DNA of 64,000 bases. Origin: Leuctra nigra. Taxonomy: Eukaryota; Arthropoda; Insecta; Plecoptera; Leuctridae. The position numbers and the translations under genes were made by a program. Numbering within the stretch: the stretch's first letter is position 1; the number at the start of each line of letters is the position of its first letter. The DNA is taken from positions 39,276,724-39,340,723 of the forward strand of contig OW203763.1 of the NCBI GenBank assembly GCA_934045905.1, written 5' to 3'. Under the pieces are notes generated by a model. It saw only the letters and a program-made list of their open reading frames with translations, was not told the origin of the DNA and ran no database searches. Below are positions 13,301 through 25,900 of the stretch, piece after piece.

Positions 13301-16300
13301 CCCTGGGATAGTGATATGGAATGGAAGTACCACTCCGACTGTAGGGGATGTTGGCAGTGTAGTCGTTGCAGACTCTATGATTCAAGAGAGAGGTTGCTTA
13401 CCCTGGGATAGTGATATGGAATGGAAGTACCACCCCGACTGTTGGGGATGTTGGCAGTGTAGTCGTTGTGGAGACTCTATGATTCAAGAGAGAGGTTGCT
13501 TACCCTGGGATAGTGATATGGAATGGAAGTACCACCCCGACTGTAGGGGATGTTGGCAGTGTTGTCGTTGTGGAGACTCTATGATTCAAGAGAGAGGTTG
13601 CTTACTCTGGGATAGTGATATGGAATGGAAGTACCACCCCGAATATAGGGGATGTTGGCAGTGTAGTCGTTGCAGACTCTATGATTCAAGAGAGAGGTTG
13701 CTTACCCTGGGATAGTGATATGGAATGGAAGTACCACTCCGACTGTAGGGGATGTTGGCAGTGTAGTCGTTGCAGACTCTATGATTCAAGAGAGAGGTTG
13801 CTTACCCTGGGATAGTGATATGGAATGGAAGTACCACCCCGACTGTTGGGGATGTTGGCAGTGTAGTCGTTGTGGAGACTCTATGATTCAAGAGAGAGGT
13901 TGCTTACCCTGGGATAGTGATATGGAAGGGAAGTACCACCCCGACTGTAGGGGATGTTGGCAGTGTAGTCGTTGCAGACTCTATGATTCAAGAGAGAGGT
14001 TGCTTACCCTGGGATAGTGATATGGAAGGGAAGTACCACCCCGACTGTAGGGGATGTTGGCAGTGTAGTCGTTGCAGACTCTATGATTTAAGAGAGAGGT
14101 CGCTTACCCTGGGATAGTGATATGAAATGGAAGTACCACCCCGACTGTAGGGGATGTTGGCAGTGTAGTCGTTGCAGACTCTATGATTCAAGAGAGAGGT
14201 TGCTTACCCTGGGATAGTGATATGGAATGGAAGTACCACCCCGACTGTAGGGGATGTTGGCAGTGTAGTCGTTGCAGACTCTATGATTCAAGAGAGAGGT
14301 CGCTTACCCTGGGATAGTGATACGGAATGGAAGTACCACCCCGACTGTAGGGGATGTTGGCAGTGTAGTCGTTGCAGACTCTATGATTCAAGAGAGAGGT
14401 TGCTTACCCTGGGATAGTGATATGAAATGGAAGTTCCACCCCGACTGTAGGGGATGTTGGCAGTGTAGTCGTTGTGGAGACTCTATGATTCAAGAGAGAG
14501 GTTGCTTACCCTGGGATAGTGATATGGAATGGAAGTACCACCCCGACTGTAGGGGATGTTGGCAGTGTAGTCGTTGCAGACTCTATGATTCAAGAGAGAG
14601 GTCGCTTACCCTGGGATAGTGATATGGAATGGAAGTACCACCCCGACTGTAGGGGATGTTGGCAGTGTAGTCGTTGCAGACTCTATGATTCAAGAGAGAG
14701 GTTGCTTACCCTGGGATAGTGATATGAAATGGAAGTTCCACCCCGACTGTAGGGGATGTTGGCAGTGTAGTCGTTGTGGAGACTCTATGATTCAAGAGAG
14801 AGGTTGCTTACCCTGGGATAGTGATATGGAATGGAAGTACCACCCCGACTGTAGGGGATGTTGGCAGTGTAGTCGTTGCAGACTCTATGATTCAAGAGAG
14901 AGGTCGCTTACCCTGGGATAGTGATATGGAATGGAAGTACCACCCCGACTGTAGGGGATGTTGGCAGTGTAGTCGTTGCAGACTCTATGATTCAAGAGAG
15001 AGGTCGCTTACCCTGGGATAGTGATATGGAATGGAAGTACCACCCCGACTGTAGGGGATGTTGGCAGTGTAGTCGTTGTGGAGACTCTATGATTTTAAGA
15101 GAGAGGTCGCTTACCCTGGGATAGTGATATGAAATGGAAGTACCACCCCGACTGTAGGGGATGTTGGCAGTGTAGTCGTTGCAGACTCTATGATTCAAGA
15201 GAAAGGTCGCTTACCCTGGGATAGTGATATGGAATGGAAGAACCACCCCAACTGTAGGGGATGTTGGCAGTGTAGTCGTTGTGGAGACTCTATGATTCAA
15301 GAGAGAGGTTGCTTACCCTGGGTGATATGGAATGGAAGTATCGCCCCGACTGTAGGGGATGTTGGCAGTGTAGTCGTTGCAGACTCTATGATTCAAGAGA
15401 AAGGTCGCTTACCCTGGGATAGTGATATGGAATGGAAGTACCACCCCGACTGTAGGGGATGTTGGCAGTGTAGTCGTAGTGGAGACTCTATGATTCAAGA
15501 GAGAGGTTGCTTACCCTGGGTGATATGGAATGGAAGTATCGCCCCGACTGTAGGGGATGTTGGCAGTGTAGTCGTTACAGACTCTATGATTCAAGAGAGA
15601 GGTCGCTTACCCTGGGATAGTGATACGGAATGGAAGTACCACCCCGAATGTAGGGGATGTTGTCAGTGTAGTCGTTGCAGACTCTTTGATTTAAGAGAGA
15701 GGTTGCTTACCCTGGGATAGTGATATGGAATGGAAGTACCACCCCGACTGAAGGGGATGTTGGCAGTGTAGTCGTTGCAGACTCTATGATTCAAGAGAGA
15801 GGTTGCTTACCCTGGGATAGTGATATGGAATGGAAGTACCACCCCGACTGTAGGGGATGTTGGCAGTGTAGTCGTTGCAGACTCTATGATTCAATGAGAG
15901 GTCGCTTACCCTGGGATAGTGATATGGAATGGAAGTACCACCCCGACTGTAGGGGATGTTGGCAGTGTAGTCGTTGCAGACTCTATGATTCAAGAAAGAG
16001 GTTGCTTACCCTGGGATAGTGATATGAAATGGAAGTTCCACCCCGACCTTAGGGGATGTTGGCAGTGTAGTCGTTACAGACTCTATGATTCAAGAGAGAG
16101 GTCGCTTACCCTGGGATAGTGATATGGAATGGAAGTACCACCCCAACTGTAGGGGATGTTGTCAGTGTAGTCGTTGCAGACTCTTTGATTTAAGAGAGAG
16201 GTTGCTTACCCTGGGATAGTGATATGAAATGGAAGTACCACCCCGACTGTAGGGGATGTTGGCAGTGTAGTCGCTGCAGACTCTATGATTCAAGAGAGAG

Positions 16301-19300
16301 GTAGCTTACCCTGGGATAGTGATATGGAATGGAAGTTCCACCCCGACTGTAGGGGATGTTGGCAGTGTAGTCGTTGCAGACTCTATGATTCAAGAGAGAG
16401 GTTGCTTACCCTGGGATAGTGATATGAAATGGAAGTTCCACCCCGACTGTAGGGGATGTTGGCAGTGTAGTCGTTGTGGAGACTCTATGATTCAAGAGAG
16501 AGGTTGCTTACCCTGGGATAGTGATATGGAATGGAAGTACCACCCCGACTGTAGGGGATGTTGGCAGTGTAGTCGTTGCAGACTCTATTATTCAAGAGAG
16601 AGGTTGCTTTCCCTGGGATAGTGATACGGAATGGAAGTACCACCCCGACTGTAGGGGATGTTTGCAGTGTAGTCGTTGTGGAGACTCTATAATTCAAGAG
16701 AGAGGTCGCTTACCCTGGGATAGTGATATGGAATGGAAGTACCACCCCGACTGTAGGGGATGTTGGCAGTGAAGTCGTTGCAGACTTTATGATTCAAGAG
16801 AGAGGTAGCTTACCCTGGGATAGTGATATGGAATGGAAGTACCACCCCGACTGTAGGGGATGTTGGTAGTGTAGTCGTTGTGGAGACTCTATAATTCAAG
16901 AGAGAGGTCGCTTACCCTGGGATAGTGATATGGAATAGAAGTACCACCCCGACTGTAGGGGATGTTGGCAGTGTAGTCGTTGCAGACTCTATGATTCAAG
17001 AGAGAGGTTGCTTACGATGGGATAGTGATATGAAATGGAAGTTCACCCCGACTGTAGGGGATGTTGGCAGTGTAGTCGTTGCAGACTCTATGATTCAAGA
17101 GAGAGGTAGCTTACCCTGGGATAGTGATATGGAATGGAAGTACCACCCCGACTGTAGGGGATGTTGGCAGTGTAGTCGTTGTGGAGACTCTATAATTCAA
17201 GAGAGAGGTCGCTTACCCTGGGATAGTGATATGGAATAGAAGTACCACCCCGACTGTAGGGGATGTTGGCAGTGTAGTCGTTGCAGACTCTTTGATTCAA
17301 GAGAGAGGTTGCTTACCCTGGGATAGTGATATGAAATGGAAGTTCACCCCGACTGTAGGGGATGTTGGCAGTGTAGTCGTTGCAGACTCTATGATTCAAG
17401 AGAGAGGTAGCTTACCCTGGGATAGTGATATGGAATGGAAGTACCACCCCGACTGTAGGGGATGTTGGCAGTGTAGTCGTTGTGGAGGCTCTATGATTCA
17501 AGAGAGAGGTTGCTTACCCTGGGATAGTGATATGGAATGGAAGTACCACCCCGACTGTAGGGGATGTTGGCAGTGTAGTCGTTGTGGAGACTCTATGATT
17601 CAAGAGAGAGGTTGCTTACCCTGGGATAGTGATACGGAATGGAAGTACCACCCCGACTGTAGGGGATGTTGGCAGTGTAGTCGTTGTGGAGACTCTATAA
17701 TTCAAGAGAGAGGTCGCTTACCCTGGAATAGTGATATGGAATGGAAGTACCACCCCGACTGTAGGGGATGTTGGCAGTGTAGTCGTTGTGGAGACTCTAT
17801 GATTCAAGAGAGAGGTCGCTTACCCTGGGATAGTGATATGAAATGGAAGTTCCACCCCGACTGTAGGGGATGTTGGCAGTGATGTCGTTGTGGAGACTCT
17901 ATAATTCAAGAGAGAGGTCGCTTACCCTGGGATAGTGATATGAAATGGAAGTACCACCCCGACTGTAGGGGATGTTGGCAGTGTAGTCGCTGCAGACTCT
18001 ATGATTCAAGAGAGAGGTTGCTTACCCTGGGATAGTGATATGGAATGGAAGTTCCACCCCGACTGTAGGGGATGTTGGCAGTGTAGTCGTTGCAGACTCT
18101 ATGATTCAAGAGAGAGGTTGCTTACCCTGGGATAGTGATATGAAATGGAAGTTCCACCCCGACTGTAGGGGATGTTGGCAGTGTAGTCGTTGTGGAGACT
18201 CTATGATTCAAGAGAGAGGTTGCTTACCCTGGGATAGTGATATGGAATGGAAGTACCACCCCGACTGTAGGGGATGTTGGCAGTGTAGTCGTTGCAGACT
18301 CTATTATTCAAGAGAGAGGTTGCTTTCCCTGGGATAGTGATACGGAATGGAAGTACCACCCCGACTGTAGGGGATGTTTGCAGTGTAGTCGTTGTGGAGA
18401 CTCTATAATTCAAGAGAGAGGTCGCTTACCCTGGGATAGTGATATGGAATGGAAGTACCACCCCGACTGTAGGGGATGTTGGCAGTGAAGTCGTTGCAGA
18501 CTTTATGATTCAAGAGAGAGGTAGCTTACCCTGGGATAGTGATATGGAATGGAAGTACCACCCCGACTGTAGGGGATGTTGGTAGTGTAGTCGTTGTGGA
18601 GACTCTATAATTCAAGAGAGAGGTCGCTTACCCTGGGATAGTGATATGGAATAGAAGTACCACCCCGACTGTAGGGGATGTTGGCAGTGTAGTCGTTGCA
18701 GACTCTATGATTCAAGAGAGAGGTTGCTTACCCTGGGATAGTGATATGAAATGGAAGTTCACCCCGACTGTAGGGGATGTTGGCAGTGTAGTCGTTGCAG
18801 ACTCTATGATTCAAGAGAGAGGTAGCTTACCCTGGGATAGTGATATGGAATGGAAGTACCACCCCGACTGTAGGGGATGTTGGCAGTGTAGTCGTTGTGG
18901 AGACTCTATAATTCAAGAGAGAGGTCGCTTACCCTGGGATAGTGATATGGAATAGAAGTACCACCCCGACTGTAGGGGATGTTGGCAGTGTAGTCGTTGC
19001 AGACTCTTTGATTCAAGAGAGAGGTTGCTTACCCTGGGATAGTGATATGAAATGGAAGTTCACCCCGACTGTAGGGGATGTTGGCAGTGTAGTCGTTGCA
19101 GACTCTATGATTCAAGAGAGAGGTAGCTTACCCTGGGATAGTGATATGGAATGGAAGTACCACCCCGACTGTAGGGGATGTTGGCAGTGTAGTCGTTGTG
19201 GAGGCTCTATGATTCAAGAGAGAGGTTGCTTACCCTGGGATAGTGATACGGAATGGAAGTACCACCCCGACTGTAGGGGATGTTGGCAGTGTAGTCGTTG

Positions 19301-22300
19301 TGGAGACTCTATAATTCAAGAGAGAGGTCGCTTACCCTGGAATAGTGATATGGAATGGAAGTACCACCCCGACTGTAGGGGATGTTGGCAGTGTAGTCGT
19401 TGTGGAGACTCTATGATTCAAGAGAGAGGTCGCTTACCCTGGGATAGTGATATGAAATGGAAGTTCCACCCCGACTGTAGGGGATGTTGGCAGTGATGTC
19501 GTTGTGGAGACTCTATGAATCAAGAGTGAGGTCGCTTACCCTGGGATAGTGATATGGAATGGAAGTACCACCCCGACTGTAGGGGATGTTGGCAGTGTAG
19601 TCGTTGCAGACTCTATGATTCAAGAGAGAGGTCGCTTACCCTGGGATAGTGATATGGAATGGAAGTACCACCCCGACTGTAGGGGATGTTGGCAGTGTAG
19701 TCGCTGCAGACTCTATGATTCAAGAGAGAGGTTGCTTACCCTGGGATAGTGATATGGAATGGAAGTTCCACCCCGACTGTAGGGGATGTTGGCAGTGTAG
19801 TCGTTGCAGACTCTATGATTCAAGAGAGAGGTTGCTTACCCTGGGATAGTGATATGAAATGGAAGTTCCACCCCGACTGTAGGGGATGTTGGCAGTGTAG
19901 TCGTTGTGGAGACTCTATGATTCAAGAGAGAGGTTGCTTACCCTGGGATAGTGATATGGAAGTACCACCCCGACTGTAGGGGATGTTGGCAGTGTAGTCG
20001 TTGCAGACTCTATTATTCAAGAGAGAGGTTGCTTTCCCTGGATAGTGATACGGAATGGAAGTACCACCCCGACTGTAGGGGATGTTTGCAGTGTAGTCGT
20101 TGTGGAGACTCTATAATTCAAGAGAGAGGTCGCTTACCCTGGGATAGTGATATGGAATGGAAGTACCACCCCGACTGTAGGGGATGTTGGCAGTGAAGTC
20201 GTTGCAGACTTTATGATTCAAGAGAGAGGTAGCTTACCCTGGGATAGTGATATGGAATGGAAGTACCACCCCGACCCCGACTGTAGGGGATGTTGGTAGT
20301 GTAGTCGTTGTGGAGACTCTATAATTCAAGAGAGAGGTCGCTTACCCTGGGATAGTGATATGGAATAGAAGTACCACCCCGACTGTAGGGGATGTTGGCA
20401 GTGTAGTCGTTGCAGACTCTATGATTCAAGAGAGAGGTTGCTTACCCTGGGATAGTGATATGAAATGGAAGTTCACCCCGACTGTAGGGGATGTTGGCAG
20501 TGTAGTCGTTGCAGACTCTATGATTCAAGAGAGAGGTAGCTTACCCTGGGATAGTGATATGGAATGGAAGTACCACCCCGACTGTAGGGGATGTTGGCAG
20601 TGTAGTCGTTGTGGAGACTCTATAATTCAAGAGAGAGGTCGCTTACCCTGGGATAGTGATATGGAATAGAAGTACCACCCCGACTGTAGGGGATGTTGGC
20701 AGTGTAGTCGTTGCAGACTCTTTGATTCAAGAGAGAGGTTGCTTACCCTGGGATAGTGATATGAAATGGAAGTTCACCCCGACTGTAGGGGATGTTGGCA
20801 GTGTAGTCGTTGCAGACTCTATGATTCAAGAGAGAGGTAGCTTACCCTGGGATAGTGATATGGAATGGAAGTACCACCCCGACTGTAGGGGATGTTGGCA
20901 GTGTAGTCGTTGTGGAGGCTCTATGATTCAAGAGAGAGGTTGCTTACCCTGGGATAGTGATACGGAATGGAAGTACCACCCCGACTGTAGGGGATGTTGG
21001 CAGTGTAGTCGTTGTGGAGACTCTATAATTCAAGAGAGAGGTCGCTTACCCTGGAATAGTGATATGGAATGGAAGTACCACCCCGACTGTAGGGGATGTT
21101 GGCAGTGTAGTCGTTGTGGAGACTCTATGATTCAAGAGAGAGGTCGCTTACCCTGGGATAGTGATATGAAATGGAAGTTCCACCCCGACTGTAGGGGATG
21201 TTGGCAGTGATGTCGTTGTGGAGACTCTATGAATCAAGAGTGAGGTCGCTTACCCTGGGATAGTGATATGGAATGGAAGTACCACCCCGACTGTAGGGGA
21301 TGTTGGCAGTGTAGTCGTTGCAGACTCTATGATTCAAGAGAGAGGTCGCTTACCCTGGGATAGTGATATGGAATGGAAGTACTTCCCCGACTGTAGGGGA
21401 TGTTGGCAGTGTAGTCGTTGCAGACTCTATGATTCAAGAGAGAGGTTGCTTACCCAGGGATAGTGATATGGAATGGAAGTACCACCCTGACTGTAGGGGA
21501 TGTTGGCAGTGTAGTCGTTGTGGAGACTCTATAATTCAAGAGAGAGGTCGCTTACCCTGGGATAGTGATATGGAATAGAAGTACCACCCCGACTGTAGGG
21601 GATGTTGGCAGTGTAGTCGTTGCAGACTCTTTGATTCAAGAGAGAGGTTGCTTACCCTGGGATAGTGATATGAAATGGAAGTTCACCCCGACTGTAGGGG
21701 ATGTTGGCAGTGTAGTCGTTGCAGACTCTATGATTCAAGAGAGAGGTAGCTTACCCTGGGATAGTGATATGGAATGGAAGTACCACCCCGACTGTAGGGG
21801 ATGTTGGCAGTGTAGTCGTTGTGGAGGCTCTATGATTCAAGAGAGAGGTTGCTTACCCTGGGATAGTGATATGGAATGGAAGTACCACCCCGACTGTAGG
21901 GGATGTTGGCAGTGTAGTCGTTGTGGAGACTCTATGATTCAAGAGAGAGGTTGCTTACCCTGGGATAGTGATACGGAATGGAAGTACCACCCCGACTGTA
22001 GGGGATGTTGGCAGTGTAGTCGTTGTGGAGACTCTATAATTCAAGAGAGAGGTCGCTTACCCTGGAATAGTGATATGGAATGGAAGTACCACCCCGACTG
22101 TAGGGGATGTTGGCAGTGTAGTCGTTGCAGACTCTTTGATTCAAGAGAGAGGTTGCTTACCCTGGGATAGTGATATGGAATGGAAGTACCACCCCGACTG
22201 TAGGGGATGTTGGCAGTGTAGTCGTTGTGGAGACTCTATGATTCAAGAGAGAGGTTGCTTACCCTGGGATAGTGATATGGAATGGAAGTACCACCCCGAC

Positions 22301-22732
22301 TGTAGGGGATGTTGGCAGTGTAGTCGTTACAGACTCTATGATTCAAGAGAGAAGTTGCTTACCCTGGGATAGTGATATGGAATGGAAGTACCACCCCGAC
22401 TGTAGGGGATGTTGGCAGTGTAGTCGTTACAGACTCTATGATTCAAGAGAGAGGTCGCTTACCCTGGGATAGTGATATGGAATGGAAGTACCACCCCGAC
22501 TGTAGGGGATGTTGGCAGTGTAGTCGTTGTGGAGACTCTATGATTCAAGAGAGAGGTCGCTTACCCTGGGATAGTGATATGAAATGGAAGTTCCACCCCG
22601 ACTGTAGGGGATGTTGGCAGTGTAGTCGTTGTGGAGACTCTATGAATCAAGAGTGAGGTCGCTTACCCTGGGATAGTGATATGGAATGGAGTACCACCCC
22701 GACTGTAGGGGATGTTGGCAGTGTAGTCGTTG
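1375..22732. repeat. 100/102-bp satellite array, about 210 units, with higher-order structure
   Basis: A head-to-tail array runs without interruption from about 1375 to the first N gap. There are two unit classes: 100 bp with CGTTGCAGACTC and 102 bp with CGTTGTGGAGACTC. Units differ at few positions (for example GGTTGC/GGTCGC/GGTAGC, and ATGGAATGG/ATGAAATGG/ACGGAATGG). Blocks of units recur in the same order at spacings of 8465, 7870, 1016 and about 1715 bases, so the array grew by segmental duplication. The 102-bp units stay in frame and give long open frames with a Cys-rich 34-residue repeat on the plus strand; I treat these as a by-product of the period. On the minus strand nearly every unit has CCCCTACAG and, 37 nt later, a GTAAGC preceded by CCCAGG, which resemble a splice acceptor and donor. 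Array length in the assembly may be wrong. Confidence 0.97.
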
Positions 22733-22932
22733 NNNNNNNNNNNNNNNNNNNNNNNNNNNNNNNNNNNNNNNNNNNNNNNNNNNNNNNNNNNNNNNNNNNN
22801 NNNNNNNNNNNNNNNNNNNNNNNNNNNNNNNNNNNNNNNNNNNNNNNNNNNNNNNNNNNNNNNNNNNNNNNNNNNNNNNNNNNNNNNNNNNNNNNNNNNN
22901 NNNNNNNNNNNNNNNNNNNNNNNNNNNNNNNN
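22733..22932. other. Assembly gap (200 N)
   Basis: This is a run of exactly 200 unknown bases. The 100/102-bp satellite ends on its left side and the unrelated 95-bp satellite begins on its right. The true distance, and whether the two arrays are adjacent in the genome, cannot be told from this sequence. Confidence 0.99.
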
Positions 22933-25900
22933 CTTGAGCACGCGTGTGGGCTGCGTGGGGCAGTGTAAGCCTGCATAGCCCGGCTGCATGCGCACATGCA
23001 CTAGCGCTCACCTTCATTGTAGAGAGTCTTGAGCACGCGTGTGGGCTGCGTGGGGCAGTGTAAGCCTGCATAGCCCGGCTGCATGCGCACATGCACTAGC
23101 GCTCACCTTCATTGTAGAGAGTCTTGAGCACGCGTGTGGGCTGCGTGGGGCAGTGTAAGCCTGCATAGCCCGGCTGCATGCGCACATGAACTAGCGCTCA
23201 CCTTCATTGTAGAGAGTCTAGAGCACGCGTGTGGGCTGCGTGGGGCAGTGTAAGCCTGCATAGCCCGGCTGCATGCGCACATGAACTAGCGCTCACCTTC
23301 ATTGTAGAAAGTCTTGAGCACGCGTGTGGGCTGCGTGGGGCAGTGTAAGCCTGCATAGCCCGGCTGCATGCGCACATGCACTAGCGCTCACCTTCATTGT
23401 AGAGAGTCTTGAGCACGCGTGTGGGCTGCGTGGGGCAGTGTAAGCCTGCATAGCCCGGCTGCATGCGCACATGCACTAGCGCTCACCTTCATTGTAGAGA
23501 GTCTTGAGCACGCGTGTGGGCTGCGTGGGGCAGTGTAAGCCTGCATAGCCCGGCTGCATGCGCACATGCACTAGCGCTCACCTTCATTGTAGAGAGTCAT
23601 GAGCACGCGTGTGGGCTGCGTGGGGCAGTGTAAGCCTGCATAGCCCGGCTGCATGCGCACATGCACTAGCGCTCACCTTCATTGTAGAGAGTCTTGAGCA
23701 CGCGTGTGGGCTGCGTGGGGCAGTGTAAGCCTGCATAGCCCGGCTGCATGCGCACATGCACTAGCGCTCACCTTCATTGTAGAGAGTCATGAGCACGCGT
23801 GTGGGCTGCGTGGGGCAGTGTAAGCCTGCATAGCCCGGCTGCATGCGCACATGCACTAGCGCTCACCTTCATTGTAGAGAGTCTTGAGCACGCGTGTGGG
23901 CTGCGTGGGGCAGTGTAAGCCTGCATAGCCCGGCTGCATGCGCACATGCACTAGCGCTCACCTTCATTGTAGAGAGTCTTGAGCACGCGTGTGGGCTGCG
24001 TGGGGCAGTGTAAGCCTGCGTAGCCCGGCTGCATGCGCACATGCACTAGCGCTCACCTTCATTGTAGAGAGTCTTGAGCACGCGTGTGGGCTGCGTGGGG
24101 CAGTGTAAGCCTGCATAGCCCGGCTGCATGCGCACATGCACTAGCGCTCACCTTCATTGTAGAGAGTCTTGAGCACGCGTGTGGGCTGCGTGGGGCAGTG
24201 TAAGCCTGCATAGCCCGGCTGCATGCGCACATGCACTAGCGCTCACCTTCATTGTAGAGAGTCATGAGCACGCGTGTGGGCTGCGTGGGGCAGTGTAAGC
24301 CTGCATAGCCCGGCTGCATGCGCACATGAACTAGCGCTCACCTTCATTGTAGAGAGTCTAGAGCACGCGTGTGGGCTGCGTGGGGCAGTGTAAGCCTGCA
24401 TAGCCCGGCTGCATGCGCACATGAACTAGCGCTCACCTTCATTGTAGAGAGTCTTGAGCACGCGTGTGGGCTGCGTGGGGCAGTGTAAGCCTGCATAGCC
24501 CGGCTGCATGCGCACATGCACTAGCGCTCACCTTCATTGTAGAGAGTCTTGAGCACGCGTGTGGGCTGCGTGGGGCAGTGTAAGCCTGCATAGCCCGGCT
24601 GCATGCGCACATGCACTAGCGCTCACCTTCATTGTAGAGAGTCTTGAGCACGCGTGTGGGCTGCGTGGGGCAGTGTAAGCCTGCATAGCCCGGCTGCATG
24701 CGCACATGCACTAGCGCTCACCTTCATTGTAGAGAGTCTTGAGCACGCGTGTGGGCTGCGTGGGGCAGTGTAAGCCTGCATAGCCCGGCTGCATGCGCAC
24801 ATGCACTAGCGCTCACCTTCATTGTAGAAAGTCTTGAGCACGCGTGTGGGCTGCGTGGGGCAGTGTAAGCCTGCATAGCCCGGCTGCATGCGCACATGCA
24901 CTAGCGCTCACCTTCATTGTAGAGAGTCTTGAGCACGCGTGTGGGCTGCGTGGGGCAGTGTAAGCCTGCATAGCCCGGCTACATGCGCACATGCACTAGC
25001 GCTCACCTTCATTGTAGAGAGTCTTGAGCACGCGTGTGGGCTGCGTCGGGCAGTGTAAGCCTGCATAGCCCGGCTGCATGCGCACATGCACTAGCGCTCA
25101 CCTTCATTGTAGAGAGTCTTGAGCACGCGTGTGGGCTGCGTGGGGCAGTGTAAGCCTGCATAGCCCGGCTACATGCGCACATGCACTAGCGCTCACCTTC
25201 ATTGTAGAGAGTCTTGAGCACGCGTGTGGGCTGCGTGGGGCAGTGTAAGCCTGCATAGCCCGGCTGCATGCGCACATGCACTAGTGCTCACCTTCATTGT
25301 AGAGAGTCTTGAGCACGCGTGTGGGCTGCGTGGGGCAGTGTAAGCCTGCATAGCCCGGCTGCATGCGCACATGCACAAGCGCTCACCTTCATTGTAAAGA
25401 GTCTTGAGCACGCGTGTGGGCTGCGTGGGGCAGTGTAAGCCTGCATAGCCCGGCTGCATGCGCACATGCACTAGCGCTCACCTTCATTGTAGAGAGTCTT
25501 GAGCACGCGTGTGGGCTGCGTGGGGCAGTGTAAGCCTGCATAGCCCGGCTGCATGCGCACATGCACTAGCGCTCACCTTCATTGTAGAGAGTCATGAGCA
25601 CGCGTGTGGGCTGCGTGGGGCAGTGTAAGCCTGCATAGCCCGGCTGCATGCGCACATGCACTAGCGCTCACCTTCATTGTAGAGAGTCTTGAGCACGCGT
25701 GTGGGCTGCGTGGGGCAGTGTAAGCCTGCATAGCCCGGCTGCATGCGCACATGCACTAGCGCTCACCTTCATTGTAGAGAGTCTTGAGCACGCGTGTGGG
25801 CTGCGTGGGGCAGTGTAAGCCTGCATAGCCCGGCTGCATGCGCACATGCACTAGCGCTCACCTTCATTGTAGAGAGTCTTGAGCACGCGTGTGGGCTGCG

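Noticed and set aside
1409..22656. Long plus-strand ORFs with a Cys-rich 34-residue repeat (CRGCWQCSRCGDS), like a zinc-finger repeat protein
   Set aside because: They arise because 102 is a multiple of 3; neighbouring 100-bp units break the frame at once. Starts and stops fall at arbitrary units and nothing supports a gene.
1375..22732. CRISPR array
   Set aside because: Units are contiguous tandem repeats without unique spacers, in a eukaryotic genome.
22640..23092. ORFs across the first N gap
   Set aside because: They consist largely of unknown bases joining two different satellites.
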